Below, piece after piece: positions 8,642 through 16,660 of a DNA stretch of 64,000 nt. Below the pieces are notes generated by a model. That model worked only from the letters and a program-made list of their open reading frames with translations, did no database searches and was not told the origin of the DNA. Position 1 is the stretch's first letter. Every line of letters starts with the position of its first letter. The position numbers and the translations under genes are program-made. Source of the stretch: Sporosalibacterium faouarense (lineage in GTDB: Bacteria > Bacillota > Clostridia > Tissierellales > VENL01); assembly GCF_016765695.1 (NCBI RefSeq), contig NZ_JAETGO010000048.1, forward strand, positions 83,503 through 147,502. Direction: 5' to 3'.

Positions 8642-9493
8642 GTGATTAATGTGACAAAGTTGATGATTTTTAATATACAGAAATTTAGCATTCATGATGG
8701 TGGGGGAATTAGAACAATTATCTTTTTCAAAGGCTGCCCTATGAGATGTCCATGGTGTGCTAACCCAGAGTCCCAAGTCTCCAAACCTCAATTAATGAGA
8801 AAAGAGTCCTTGTGTATTGGCTGTAATGGTAACAAGTGTTCAACTTGTAATATTAATCCTGAGGAATGCCCAACTGGTGCATTAGAAATTCTAGGAAGCG
8901 AAATGACTATATCAGAAATAGTAAAAGAAGTAAAAAAAGATATGGTGTTTTATGATAGTTCCCAAGGTGGAGTTACACTTTCAGGTGGAGAGCCTTTAAT
9001 GCAAGGCAAGGGAGCAATTGAGTTACTTAAAAGACTTAAGTCTTTAGGGATTGATACTGCATTAGAAACCTGTGGATCTGGATCTTGGGAAATTCTAGAT
9101 AAGATGAGCGATTATCTTGATAGAGTTTTATTTGACCTTAAAATTATGGATAAACAGCAAGCTAAAAAAGTTCTTAAAGGAGATGCTGAACTTATAAAGA
9201 ACAATTTTAAAGGACTTGTTGAAAAAGGTATAAAGATTATTCCTAGAATTCCCCTTATACCAAATTATACAATGCCTGAGGATAATATAGATGCTATAAT
9301 TAACTTTTTAAAACCACTGGGTATTAAAGAAGTTCATATTTTACCCTTTCATCAATATGGTAGTTCAAAATATAAAAGTCTTGGAATAAGCTATTCCCTA
9401 ACAGACCTTAATCCTCCCAATGATGAAGAAATCAAAGATATTGAGAAAAAATTTATCAATAATGGCTTTGAAGTAATTGTGGGTGGAAAATAA
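8642..9493 (+). CDS. Glycyl-radical enzyme activating enzyme (radical SAM, PflA family)
   Basis: 283 aa from GTG at 8642; GTG at 8651 is better spaced from the AGGA at 8637-8640 and may be the real start. The FSIHDGGGIRTIIFFKGCPMRC lead carries the radical-SAM CxxxCxxC cluster (C-PMR-C-PW-C). It is followed by a second Cys-rich insert (CIGCNGNKC, CSTCN, ECPTG) that binds extra 4Fe-4S clusters in activases of eliminase-type enzymes. TLSGGEPLMQ is the SAM-binding GGE motif. It installs the glycyl radical on the upstream enzyme. A terminator follows at 9534. Confidence 0.92.
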   Translation: MINVTKLMIFNIQKFSIHDGGGIRTIIFFKGCPMRCPWCANPESQVSKPQLMRKESLCIGCNGNKCSTCNINPEECPTGALEILGSEMTISEIVKEVKKDMVFYDSSQGGVTLSGGEPLMQGKGAIELLKRLKSLGIDTALETCGSGSWEILDKMSDYLDRVLFDLKIMDKQQAKKVLKGDAELIKNNFKGLVEKGIKIIPRIPLIPNYTMPEDNIDAIINFLKPLGIKEVHILPFHQYGSSKYKSLGISYSLTDLNPPNDEEIKDIEKKFINNGFEVIVGGK

Positions 9494-9533
9494 ATTATAC
9501 TATAAAAAAACAAAGTAAGGTCTTTAGCTATAA

Positions 9534-9559
9534 AAAAATCTTCCCTTGGGAAGATTTTT
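9534..9559. terminator. Bidirectional intrinsic terminator
   Basis: A perfect 12-bp stem (AAAAATCTTCCC/GGGAAGATTTTT) with a TT loop lies between the plus-strand activase and the minus-strand tcdA gene, with T-rich tails on both strands. Confidence 0.85.
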
Positions 9560-9570
9560 ATTTCTGTTAT

Positions 9571-10317
9571 TTATTTTATAATATCCTTAACTATCTCTGA
9601 TGCTATAATTAATCCAGCTACTGAAGGTACAAATGAAACACTTCCAGGTATCTGTCTTCTCTCCACACATGTTCTATCCTTATTTGGGCATATACAGTCA
9701 GTCTTACAATTTCCACCTACAGCCTGAGGTTCAATTGGCTTTTCCTTTGAGTATACTACCTTTAGTTTTTCAATATCTCTTCTTCTTAGTTCTCTCCTCA
9801 TAACTCTGGCTAATGGACATACAGAGGTTTCATAGATATCAGCTACTTCTAGACTTGCAGGGCTAAGCTTATTCCCTGCTCCCATTGAGCTAATGATTGG
9901 AATATTCCTGTTAGTACATCTTTCTATTAAATCTAACTTTGCAGATACCATGTCTATTGCATCTACAACATAGTCATAATCATCAGATAAAAGTTGCTCA
10001 GCGGAATCTTCATTGTAGAGTTCTTGATAAGTAGTAACTTCTACTTTTGGATTTATCTCTAGAATTCTTTCCTTCATTACTTCTACCTTTGCTTTACCAA
10101 CAGTTTTTCTAGTAGCATGAATCTGTCTATTTATATTGGTTAGACAAACATCATCATCGTCAACTAAAATAAAGCTACCAACACCGCTTCTTACCAATCC
10201 TTCAACTACAAACGTTCCTACTCCTCCTATACCAAAAACTGCTACTTTTGCATTTTTTAATTTATTTAAGCCCTCTGTTCCTATGAGCATTTCCGTTCTT
10301 GAAAATTCATGTAACAT
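9571..10317 (-). CDS. tcdA: tRNA threonylcarbamoyladenosine dehydratase (TcdA/CsdL, ThiF/E1 fold)
   Basis: 248 aa from the ATG at 10317, which sits 8 nt after AGAGG; the GTG at 10326 overlaps that site. The E1-like nucleotide fold is clear: VAVFGIGGVGTFVVEGLVRSG near residue 28, then DDDDVCLTNINRQIHA (the ATP-binding DxxxxxNxNRQ block) and VVDAIDM. Cys residues CPLARVMR and the later CKTDC...CPNKDRTC fit the TcdA type. TcdA makes cyclic t6A37 on ANN-decoding tRNAs. It lies 32 nt after the TPR gene, so the two are probably cotranscribed. Confidence 0.85.
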   Translation of the reverse strand: MLHEFSRTEMLIGTEGLNKLKNAKVAVFGIGGVGTFVVEGLVRSGVGSFILVDDDDVCLTNINRQIHATRKTVGKAKVEVMKERILEINPKVEVTTYQELYNEDSAEQLLSDDYDYVVDAIDMVSAKLDLIERCTNRNIPIISSMGAGNKLSPASLEVADIYETSVCPLARVMRRELRRRDIEKLKVVYSKEKPIEPQAVGGNCKTDCICPNKDRTCVERRQIPGSVSFVPSVAGLIIASEIVKDIIK

Positions 10318-10349
10318 AACAAACACCTCTTATTTATATTTGTTTAATT

Positions 10350-11267
10350 TTAGAAAGTCTTAAAGGAAAACCCCAAATTCTTCAAGTCATTATCTTCTTT
10401 AATAATATCCTTAAATCTAGGATACAGCTTTACAGCTATTTTTAGATCTTCTATCGCTCCTTCTTCATTTCCTAATTTTGCATGACAGCAAGCCCTGTTA
10501 TAGTAAAGAAATTCAGCTTCAGGATTATTTTCTATTCCTTCTGACAAAATCTCTATAGCTTCTTTATACTTCTTTTTCTCTATGAATATTACTGATTTGT
10601 TAAGATAAGAATATGGATATATTTTATTAGTTTCAATAGCCATATCATAGCATTTTATAGCTTCTTCTAAATCTCCCAATCTTTTTTTTATTACTCCTTT
10701 ATTAAAAAAAGCTTTATAATAATAAGGATTAATTTCTATGCTTTTATCTATCATCTCAAGAGCTTCGTCATATTGTTTTAATTCTTCATATATTGCTCCT
10801 AAATTGTTATATGCGATAAAATCGTTACTAGTCAATTCTATAGCCTTTTTATAATTTTCTATAGCATCTTTCTTTTTTCCATTTTCATCATATATGTTAG
10901 CAATGTAAAAATATGCTCTATCATACTCAGGATCAATGTCTAGTGCCTTATTATAGTATTCTAGAGCTAACTCTTTTTCTCCCTTATCATCATAGATTAT
11001 AGCCATACCATAATAAGCACCTGCCTCATCATCGCTAATTTCTATAATCTCTCTATAGGTATCAAAGGCTTGATCTCTTTTCCCCATTTCATCATATAAA
11101 ATAGCTATATTATACAATATCTCGATCGTATCCTCAGTCTCATCATCGAACTCAAGTGCTTTTTTATAGAATTTTAATGCTCTTTGTTTATCATCCTCAA
11201 TAATTGCACTTTCTGCCAATATCATATAATTATTCCTACGATCAGAACTTTTAAGATTATTCCTCAT
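10350..11267 (-). CDS. Tetratricopeptide repeat protein
   Basis: 305 aa made almost wholly of 34-residue TPR units. Repeated lines such as AGAYYGMAIIYDDKGEKELA, DRAYFYIANIYDENGKKKDA, FIAYNNLGAIYEELKQYDEA and YKAFFNKGVIKKRLGDLEEA give about eight repeats. There is no signal peptide or membrane segment, so it should be a cytosolic protein-binding scaffold. It precedes tcdA in the same direction. The partner is unknown. The ATG has AGAGGTGTTACTTAA upstream. Confidence 0.85.
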   Translation of the reverse strand: MRNNLKSSDRRNNYMILAESAIIEDDKQRALKFYKKALEFDDETEDTIEILYNIAILYDEMGKRDQAFDTYREIIEISDDEAGAYYGMAIIYDDKGEKELALEYYNKALDIDPEYDRAYFYIANIYDENGKKKDAIENYKKAIELTSNDFIAYNNLGAIYEELKQYDEALEMIDKSIEINPYYYKAFFNKGVIKKRLGDLEEAIKCYDMAIETNKIYPYSYLNKSVIFIEKKKYKEAIEILSEGIENNPEAEFLYYNRACCHAKLGNEEGAIEDLKIAVKLYPRFKDIIKEDNDLKNLGFSFKTF

Positions 11268-11403
11268 TTAAGTAACACCTCTTACATTATTTATAAGTAC
11301 TATACTAGTCTAACATATATAGAAAATTAATTCATTTATATTTTCTTCATATGTAGGAGAAAATATAAAAATCTATTTATTATTAATTTCCATTTAAAGA
11401 AAT

Positions 11404-11452
11404 AAAGCAATATACTTATTATATTTTCCTCTTATAATAAGTATATTGCTTT
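11404..11452 (-). terminator. Terminator after glnS
   Basis: A perfect 20-bp stem (arms 11404-11423 and 11433-11452) with a 9-nt loop lies 33 nt beyond the glnS stop, followed on the minus strand by TTTATTTCTTT. Confidence 0.8.
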
Positions 11453-11484
11453 GTTAATATTGCTTACTTCAGATAATAATTATC

Positions 11485-13158
11485 TTATTTTCTTTTCTTC
11501 CATGAGCTCTTTAATGGCTCAATTCTATTGAATACAAACCTATCGTCACTAGAGTACTTATTATCCAAGCAAAAATATCCTTGTCTAATAAACTGAAGCT
11601 TATCTTCCTTGCCACATTCCTCTACATATGGTTCTACATGACAATTCTCTAATATCTTCATCGAATTGTGATTGAGTCTATCCTTCCAATTCTTCTTATC
11701 ATCATCTTCTTCTTCTAAAATAAGGTCTTCATATAATCTTGCTTCAGCTTTAATTGAATAATCTGCAGAAACCCAATGAATAGTTCCCTTTGGTTTCCTT
11801 TCCTTAAAACCAGTGCCACTTTTTGTCCTAGGATCATAGGTACAATGAAGTTCAAGGACTTCTCCTGTTTTTTCATCTTTTACAACTTCTTCGCATTTAA
11901 TAAAATATGCATGCATTAGCCGTACTTCAACACATGGAGATAATCTGCGATATTTTTTTGGCGGCTCTTCCATAAAATCGTCTTTTTCAATGTATATTGT
12001 TCTAGAAAACGGTACCTTTCTAGTACCCATTTCTGGATTTTCTCTATTATTTCTTACATCTAACCACTCTACTTCTCCTTCTGGATAATTGGTGATAACG
12101 ACCTTTAGTGGATCTAAGGTAGCCATTACGCATAGAGATTTTGCTTTCAAATCTTGTCTTAAGCTATGCTCAAGCATTGCTTTGTCAACAACACTTTCAC
12201 TTTTAGAAACCCCTATCTCATCAAGGAAATTCTTTATGGCTTCTGGAGTATATCCTCTCCTTCTTAATCCTCTCAAAGTGGGCATTCTAGGGTCATCCCA
12301 ACCATCTACATATCCTTCTTCAACCATTTGTCTTAAATATCTCTTACTTGTAATTACTCCTCTTAAATTCATACGTCCAAATTCTCTTTGTTTAGGTGGG
12401 CTCTTTATTTCTAGTTCATTTAAAACCCATTCATATAGTGGTCTATGATCTATGAACTCTGCAGAACATAAAGAATGAGTAATCCCTTCCTTTGCATCCT
12501 GTAATGGATGTGCAAAATCATACATAGGATAGATATACCATTTATCACCAGTTCTATAATGCTCAGCAAATTGAATCCTATATATAACTGGATCTCTCAT
12601 ATTCATATTTGGAGAGTTCATATCTATTTTAGCCCTTAAAACTCTTGAACCTTCTTCATATTCTCCATTTTTCATTCCTTCAAACAAACTGAAATTTTCT
12701 TCAATGCTTCTATTTCTATATGGACTGTTCTTGCCAGGTTCAGTTAATGTCCCTCTATACTCTCTCATTTCCTCTGGACTAAGATCACATACATAGGCCT
12801 TTCCCTTTTTGATAAGCTTTAAAGCACATTCATATATGTCATCAAAATAATCTGAACCATAATATAACCTATCTTCCCAATCAAAACCCATCCATTGCAT
12901 ATCTTCTTTTATCGACTCAACATATTCAACATCTTCCTTAGTTGGATTTGTATCATCAAACCTAAGGTTAAACTTTCCATTAAACTTCTGCGCAGTGCTA
13001 TGACTTATATTTATTGCATATGCACTACCTATATGCAGGTACCCATTTGGTTCAGGTGGAAATCTAGTGTGAACCCTATCATCATAGACACCTTTCTCTA
13101 AATCTTTTTGAACAATTCTATGAATAAAATTCGATGCTTTATTTGTATCAGAGCACAT
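11485..13158 (-). CDS. glnS: Glutamine--tRNA ligase (GlnRS)
   Basis: 557 aa class I synthetase. [14 protein letters not shown] places the HIGH-type motif at residues 42-45. The Gln-specific [23 protein letters not shown] block ([14 protein letters not shown]) and the KMSKS-equivalent VITSKR are present. The C-terminal beta-barrel domain that reads the anticodon is complete, and the YqeY-type extension seen in some bacterial GlnRS is absent. It charges tRNA-Gln directly; many Firmicutes instead use GatCAB transamidation. ATG follows TAGGAGG. Its leader (13160-13464) holds a promoter, a folded RNA, a terminator and a small ORF, so expression is probably attenuated. Confidence 0.95.
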   Translation of the reverse strand: MCSDTNKASNFIHRIVQKDLEKGVYDDRVHTRFPPEPNGYLHIGSAYAINISHSTAQKFNGKFNLRFDDTNPTKEDVEYVESIKEDMQWMGFDWEDRLYYGSDYFDDIYECALKLIKKGKAYVCDLSPEEMREYRGTLTEPGKNSPYRNRSIEENFSLFEGMKNGEYEEGSRVLRAKIDMNSPNMNMRDPVIYRIQFAEHYRTGDKWYIYPMYDFAHPLQDAKEGITHSLCSAEFIDHRPLYEWVLNELEIKSPPKQREFGRMNLRGVITSKRYLRQMVEEGYVDGWDDPRMPTLRGLRRRGYTPEAIKNFLDEIGVSKSESVVDKAMLEHSLRQDLKAKSLCVMATLDPLKVVITNYPEGEVEWLDVRNNRENPEMGTRKVPFSRTIYIEKDDFMEEPPKKYRRLSPCVEVRLMHAYFIKCEEVVKDEKTGEVLELHCTYDPRTKSGTGFKERKPKGTIHWVSADYSIKAEARLYEDLILEEEDDDKKNWKDRLNHNSMKILENCHVEPYVEECGKEDKLQFIRQGYFCLDNKYSSDDRFVFNRIEPLKSSWKKRK

Positions 13159-13181
13159 AAAAAAACCTCCTAAAATATATT

Positions 13182-13259
13182 TTAGTAATTAGATTTTCTA
13201 TAGCCACTCTGGTAAATCTGCATGGTACAAAAGCCTTTTAACTCAGCTACAATAATCAA
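13182..13259 (-). CDS. 25-aa ORF in the glnS leader
   Basis: TTG at 13259 is preceded by AGGAGG with 7-nt spacing, a stronger site than many real genes here. It encodes [20 protein letters not shown] and five more residues (RKSNY), ending 23 nt before the glnS ATG and just before the glnS ribosome binding site. It lies downstream of the leader terminator, so it is translated only in readthrough mRNA. It may be a leader peptide that couples to glnS, or a small protein. I recognise no family. Two Gln codons (CAG) occur within five codons. Confidence 0.5.
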   Translation of the reverse strand: MIIVAELKGFCTMQIYQSGYRKSNY

Positions 13260-13312
13260 AATAGCACCTCCTAATTATCCACGAATGAAACAAACAAATA
13301 CATTTATTTTAT

Positions 13313-13353
13313 AAAAAACCTACGAAATCACTTTGAAAGTGACTCCGCAGGTT
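13313..13353 (-). terminator. Intrinsic terminator inside the glnS leader
   Basis: Arms 13317-13334 and 13336-13353 pair over 18 positions only in minus-strand RNA, where three G-U wobbles replace what are A-C mismatches on the other strand. A run of six T follows. This strand bias shows it acts on glnS-direction transcripts. It lies ~55 nt before the leader ORF and ~155 nt before glnS. Confidence 0.75.
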
Positions 13354-13430
13354 TATATACTCTGCGTGTAGGATTTCTCCCTGTACCGCTCACAATTTTC
13401 CACAATTGCTTAGATACACTCACTAGATTA
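13354..13430 (-). ncRNA. Folded leader RNA upstream of glnS (unassigned riboswitch-like element)
   Basis: Between the predicted start (~13429) and the terminator, the RNA can form a three-way junction closed by GUGUA/UACAC, with hairpins CAAUU/AAUUG and AGG/CCU. A CGCAG just after the closing stem can pair with the CUGCG that forms the 5' arm of the terminator, a classic antiterminator switch. There is no T-box consensus (AGGGTGGNACCGCG) and the ~117-nt length is short for a T-box. I recognise no known riboswitch class. It could also be a terminated small RNA. Together with the promoter and repeat B it occupies the gene-free interval 13260-13609. Confidence 0.5.
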
Positions 13431-13435
13431 TGGAT

Positions 13436-13464
13436 ATTCTACAAAACATTTTGCATTTTGTCAA
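13436..13464 (-). promoter_or_regulatory. Sigma-A promoter of the glnS leader
   Basis: TTGACA (13459-13464) and TAGAAT (13436-13441) are separated by exactly 17 bp on the minus strand. The predicted start is near 13429. Confidence 0.75.
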
Positions 13465-13507
13465 CAGTCAATAGTTTATTATTCCTCAGAAGCATAGTTT
13501 AATCAAG

Positions 13508-13567
13508 AAAATTTCATATTCACAAATCAGATATAACTTTGGATAAAATTTTAATATGCGATTTTTT
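13508..13567. repeat. MITE-like dispersed repeat, copy B (short form)
   Basis: AAAATTTCATATT and AATATGCGATTTTTT ends lie about 60 bp apart. The right half (AAAATTTTAATATGC) matches copy A at 4136-4198. It lies just after nrdG and ahead of the glnS promoter. Confidence 0.45.
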
Positions 13568-13609
13568 CAATTAATAAATGTGGGTCTTTATCTAATAATA
13601 TAATAAATA

Positions 13610-14296
13610 TTATCTTCGAATTTTAAAGATTTTAAAATAGTCTTTTATTTCCCGTTCGATATTATTTAATACTTCCTCTTTAAAAGGATTAAGTTTATTT
13701 TCACCAACTAATATAGTCTCACCATCTTTAAAATTCTGCAAATAATAAGCGTTACTTCCCTTTAAATATTCGGCGATTGATATAACATCATCTTTAGTTA
13801 ATAACTCTCTACAAAGAGTAGTTCGAAACTCATAATTAATATTAGAATTTCTAATAATACTTATACTAGATTTAATTTCCTTTATATCTACATCAGTATT
13901 TGTAACATAACTATATTTTTCAAAGGGTGATTTTATATCCATTGCAATATAGTCTACTAACCCTTCACTTATGAGTTTTTTAATTACCAATGGTCTTGTT
14001 CCATTAGTATCTAATTTAACCAAAAATCCCGTTTCTTTTAACTTTCTAAAAAAATCAAATATTCCTTTTTGCAAGGTAGGTTCTCCGCCAGATATACACA
14101 CTCCATCTAAAAATTTCCCTTTAGATTCTAAGTAATTAAATATATATTTTTCTGATACAATCCCACCTTCATTTCTAACTAGACTACTATTATGACAATA
14201 TGGGCATTTAAAATTGCATCCTCCTGTAAAAAAAACAGTTGAAATTTTATCTGGATAATCAATAAAAGAAGATTTCTGATGTCCTTTAAAAATCAT
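13610..14296 (-). CDS. nrdG: Anaerobic ribonucleoside-triphosphate reductase activating protein
   Basis: 228 aa radical-SAM protein. VFFTGGCNFKCPYCHNSSLV carries the CxxxCxxC cluster near residues 27-34, and CISGGEPTLQ is the SAM-binding motif. It lacks the extra ferredoxin insert of the activase at 8642. It generates the glycyl radical on NrdD. It follows nrdD by 11 nt with GGATGAG as ribosome binding site, the usual nrdDG operon. Confidence 0.93.
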   Translation of the reverse strand: MIFKGHQKSSFIDYPDKISTVFFTGGCNFKCPYCHNSSLVRNEGGIVSEKYIFNYLESKGKFLDGVCISGGEPTLQKGIFDFFRKLKETGFLVKLDTNGTRPLVIKKLISEGLVDYIAMDIKSPFEKYSYVTNTDVDIKEIKSSISIIRNSNINYEFRTTLCRELLTKDDVISIAEYLKGSNAYYLQNFKDGETILVGENKLNPFKEEVLNNIEREIKDYFKIFKIRR

Positions 14297-14307
14297 ATTT
14301 ACTCATC

Positions 14308-16425
14308 CTACGCCGTTTGTTGCTTGCTTTTTTTGTTGTTTAAACTATATTTAGGGTCAAATTCTTCCCTATCCTTATATTCTGCTTTCTTACCAAGATT
14401 CCAAGACTGAACAGGTCTGTGGAACCCAACAACTCTAGTCCATACTTCTGTAGGGTTTCCACATTCAGGACATCTAAACTGTTCACCTTTTATATATCCA
14501 TGCTCCAAACAAATACTATATGTAGGAGTAACTGTGAAATAAGGCATTTTGCTGTTTTCAAAAACTCTCTGTATTAAAAGCTTTACTGTTTCTGCACTAT
14601 CTATTTCCTCTCCTATAAATCCATGAAAAACAGTTCCACCAGTATATATTGATTGGAGCTTCTCTTGTAGCTCCACTGCCTCAAATACATCCTTTGTATG
14701 ACCCACTGGCAATTGAGTAGAATTGGTATAATATGGTTCTTCATCACCTTGGGTTATAATACTTGGATACATTCTTTTATCCATTCTAGCAAATCTATAG
14801 CCAGCTCCTTCTGCTGGAGATGCTTCTAGATTCCATAAGCTACCAGTTTCTTCCTGGAATATTTGAATTACTCTATTCATGAATTCCATTATTTCGATAG
14901 CAAATTCATTTCCTTCTTCAGTAGTTATATCCTTGCCAAGAAAATTAATGCAGGCTTCATTCATACCATTTAAACCTATAGTACTGAAGTGATTCTTATA
15001 ATATTCTCCTTCTCCATCTTTAATCCCCTGTAAATAATATTTAGAATATGGATACAATCCAGCGTCCATATATTTCTCTAATACATCTCTCTTAGTTTCA
15101 CATATTTCTTTTGATTGTTCCATTAGCTCTCTAACTCTTGACTTAAACTCTTCTTTAGTTTTTGATACATATCCTATTCTAGCCATATTAAGAGTCACAA
15201 CATTTATACTTCCAGTTAAAGGATTAGCTCCAAAAAGGCCTCCACCTCTTCTTCTAAGCTCTCTATTATCTAATCTAAGTCTACAACACATACTTCTAAC
15301 ATCTTCAGGATTCATATCACTGTTTATAAAGTTAGCAAAGTATGGAGTTCCAAATTTTCTAGTCATTTCCATGATTGAGTTTGCTACCTCTGAGTCCCAT
15401 GGAAAGTCCTTTGTTATATTAATTGTTGGAATAGGAAAACTAAAGCTTCTCCCTGCTCCATCTCCTTCCATCATTACTTCACAATATGCTTTATTAAACA
15501 TATCCATTTCTTTTTGGAAATCACCATAGGTTTCATCCATAGGCTTTCCACCTATAACCACACTATTATTCTTAAGCATAGGATGGGCAGTAATATCCAA
15601 AGTAATATTTGTAAAAGGCGTTTGGAAACCAACTCTAGTTGGAATATTTAAATTAAATACAAACGTCTGTACAATTTTTTTAACCTGATCATAATCTAAA
15701 TTATCATAATATATAAATGGTGCTGCGTATGTATCTAAGGAGCTAATTGCTTGAGCTCCTGCTGCCTCTCCCTGTAAAGTATATAACCAGTTAACTATTT
15801 GTCCTAAGAAGGATTGAAGATGACTAGCAGGCTTAGATTCTATTTTACCCGATGCTCCTTTAAACCCATTTAATAACAAGGCTTCTAAATCCCACCCACA
15901 ACAATAAGGTGCCAATAAACCAAGATCATGTATATGTAAATCTCCGTTAATATGAGAATCACGAAGTCCTTTTCTATATATTTTATTTAACCAATATTTT
16001 TTTGTTATTGATTCAACTATATGATTATTTAGACCTTGTAAACTAAATCCCATATTTGCATTTTCGTAAATTTTCCAATCATCAAAAGAAACATATTCGT
16101 CAATAATCCCTTCTGCATCCATAAATAGATTTCTTACTTCTCTTAGTTCTTCATGTTTTTTTCTATAAAGTATAAATGCTTTAGCCGTTCTAGCATGACC
16201 TTCTTCAATAAGTACTTTTTCTACTTTATCTTGAATATCTTCTACCGTAGGAATACCTACTCCATAAGCTTCTTGTAAAATGTTCTCGACCATTTGTGCT
16301 AATTTCTTGGCTTCCTCTCTATTATCTCCGCCTACCGATTTAGCAGCGGCGAAAATGGCTTCCTCAACCTTAGAAATATTAAAGTCTACAATGTCACCGT
16401 TTCTTTTTTGCACTCTTCTAACCAA
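14308..16425 (-). CDS. nrdD: Anaerobic (class III) ribonucleoside-triphosphate reductase
   Basis: 705 aa from TTG at 16425, chosen because AGAGGGG lies 8 nt upstream and the product then begins VRRVQKRNG, the normal NrdD N-terminus with its ATP-cone. An ATG 11 codons earlier (16458) has no site. The catalytic core includes SMCCRLRLDNRELRRRGGG and NPLTGSINVVTLN. A zinc site CLEHGY...FRCPECG comes before the glycyl radical motif WTRVVGFHRPV, whose Gly is about residue 667 with a 38-residue tail. It makes dNTPs without oxygen. Confidence 0.95.
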   Translation of the reverse strand: MVRRVQKRNGDIVDFNISKVEEAIFAAAKSVGGDNREEAKKLAQMVENILQEAYGVGIPTVEDIQDKVEKVLIEEGHARTAKAFILYRKKHEELREVRNLFMDAEGIIDEYVSFDDWKIYENANMGFSLQGLNNHIVESITKKYWLNKIYRKGLRDSHINGDLHIHDLGLLAPYCCGWDLEALLLNGFKGASGKIESKPASHLQSFLGQIVNWLYTLQGEAAGAQAISSLDTYAAPFIYYDNLDYDQVKKIVQTFVFNLNIPTRVGFQTPFTNITLDITAHPMLKNNSVVIGGKPMDETYGDFQKEMDMFNKAYCEVMMEGDGAGRSFSFPIPTINITKDFPWDSEVANSIMEMTRKFGTPYFANFINSDMNPEDVRSMCCRLRLDNRELRRRGGGLFGANPLTGSINVVTLNMARIGYVSKTKEEFKSRVRELMEQSKEICETKRDVLEKYMDAGLYPYSKYYLQGIKDGEGEYYKNHFSTIGLNGMNEACINFLGKDITTEEGNEFAIEIMEFMNRVIQIFQEETGSLWNLEASPAEGAGYRFARMDKRMYPSIITQGDEEPYYTNSTQLPVGHTKDVFEAVELQEKLQSIYTGGTVFHGFIGEEIDSAETVKLLIQRVFENSKMPYFTVTPTYSICLEHGYIKGEQFRCPECGNPTEVWTRVVGFHRPVQSWNLGKKAEYKDREEFDPKYSLNNKKSKQQTA

Positions 16426-16465
16426 TATATCAACCCCTCTATCTTGTGGTATATACATGCTTTAT

Positions 16466-16480
16466 ACATATATATTGTGT
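16466..16480. promoter_or_regulatory. Candidate NrdR-box-like site ahead of nrdD
   Basis: On the minus strand ACACAATATATATGT resembles the NrdR consensus ACACWATATATAG. It lies about 40 bp before the nrdD start. A clear second box at the usual ~31-bp phase was not found, only AT-rich imperfect palindromes, so this is weak. Confidence 0.3.
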
Positions 16481-16660
16481 ACAATCGTATATATACCATT
16501 TTAAATGATAAAAATTTGATTTTCAAATTCTAAAATTTTCATCTATGGAATATATATTAGTTTAGGTCAATCTTACTTTTATATGCTATTTATTATAAGT
16601 AATTTTCATAAAAACATCAACAAGTTAACTTTTCATTTGTCACATTTGAGACCTTGTGTA

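Noticed and set aside
12089..12448. 119-codon open frame on the plus strand antisense to glnS
   Set aside because: It lies wholly inside the well-supported glnS gene, lacks a ribosome binding site and has no recognisable product.
13300..13430. T-box riboswitch upstream of glnS
   Set aside because: The AGGGTGGNACCGCG element and a long stem I with specifier loop are absent, and the leader is only ~117 nt before the terminator.
13313..13500. 6S RNA
   Set aside because: There is no long rod with central bubble; a clear promoter and terminator delimit ~117 nt with a junction-type fold, too short for 6S.
16441..16510. A full pair of NrdR boxes
   Set aside because: Only one segment matches the consensus; the AT-rich palindromes around it are too degenerate to count as a second box.
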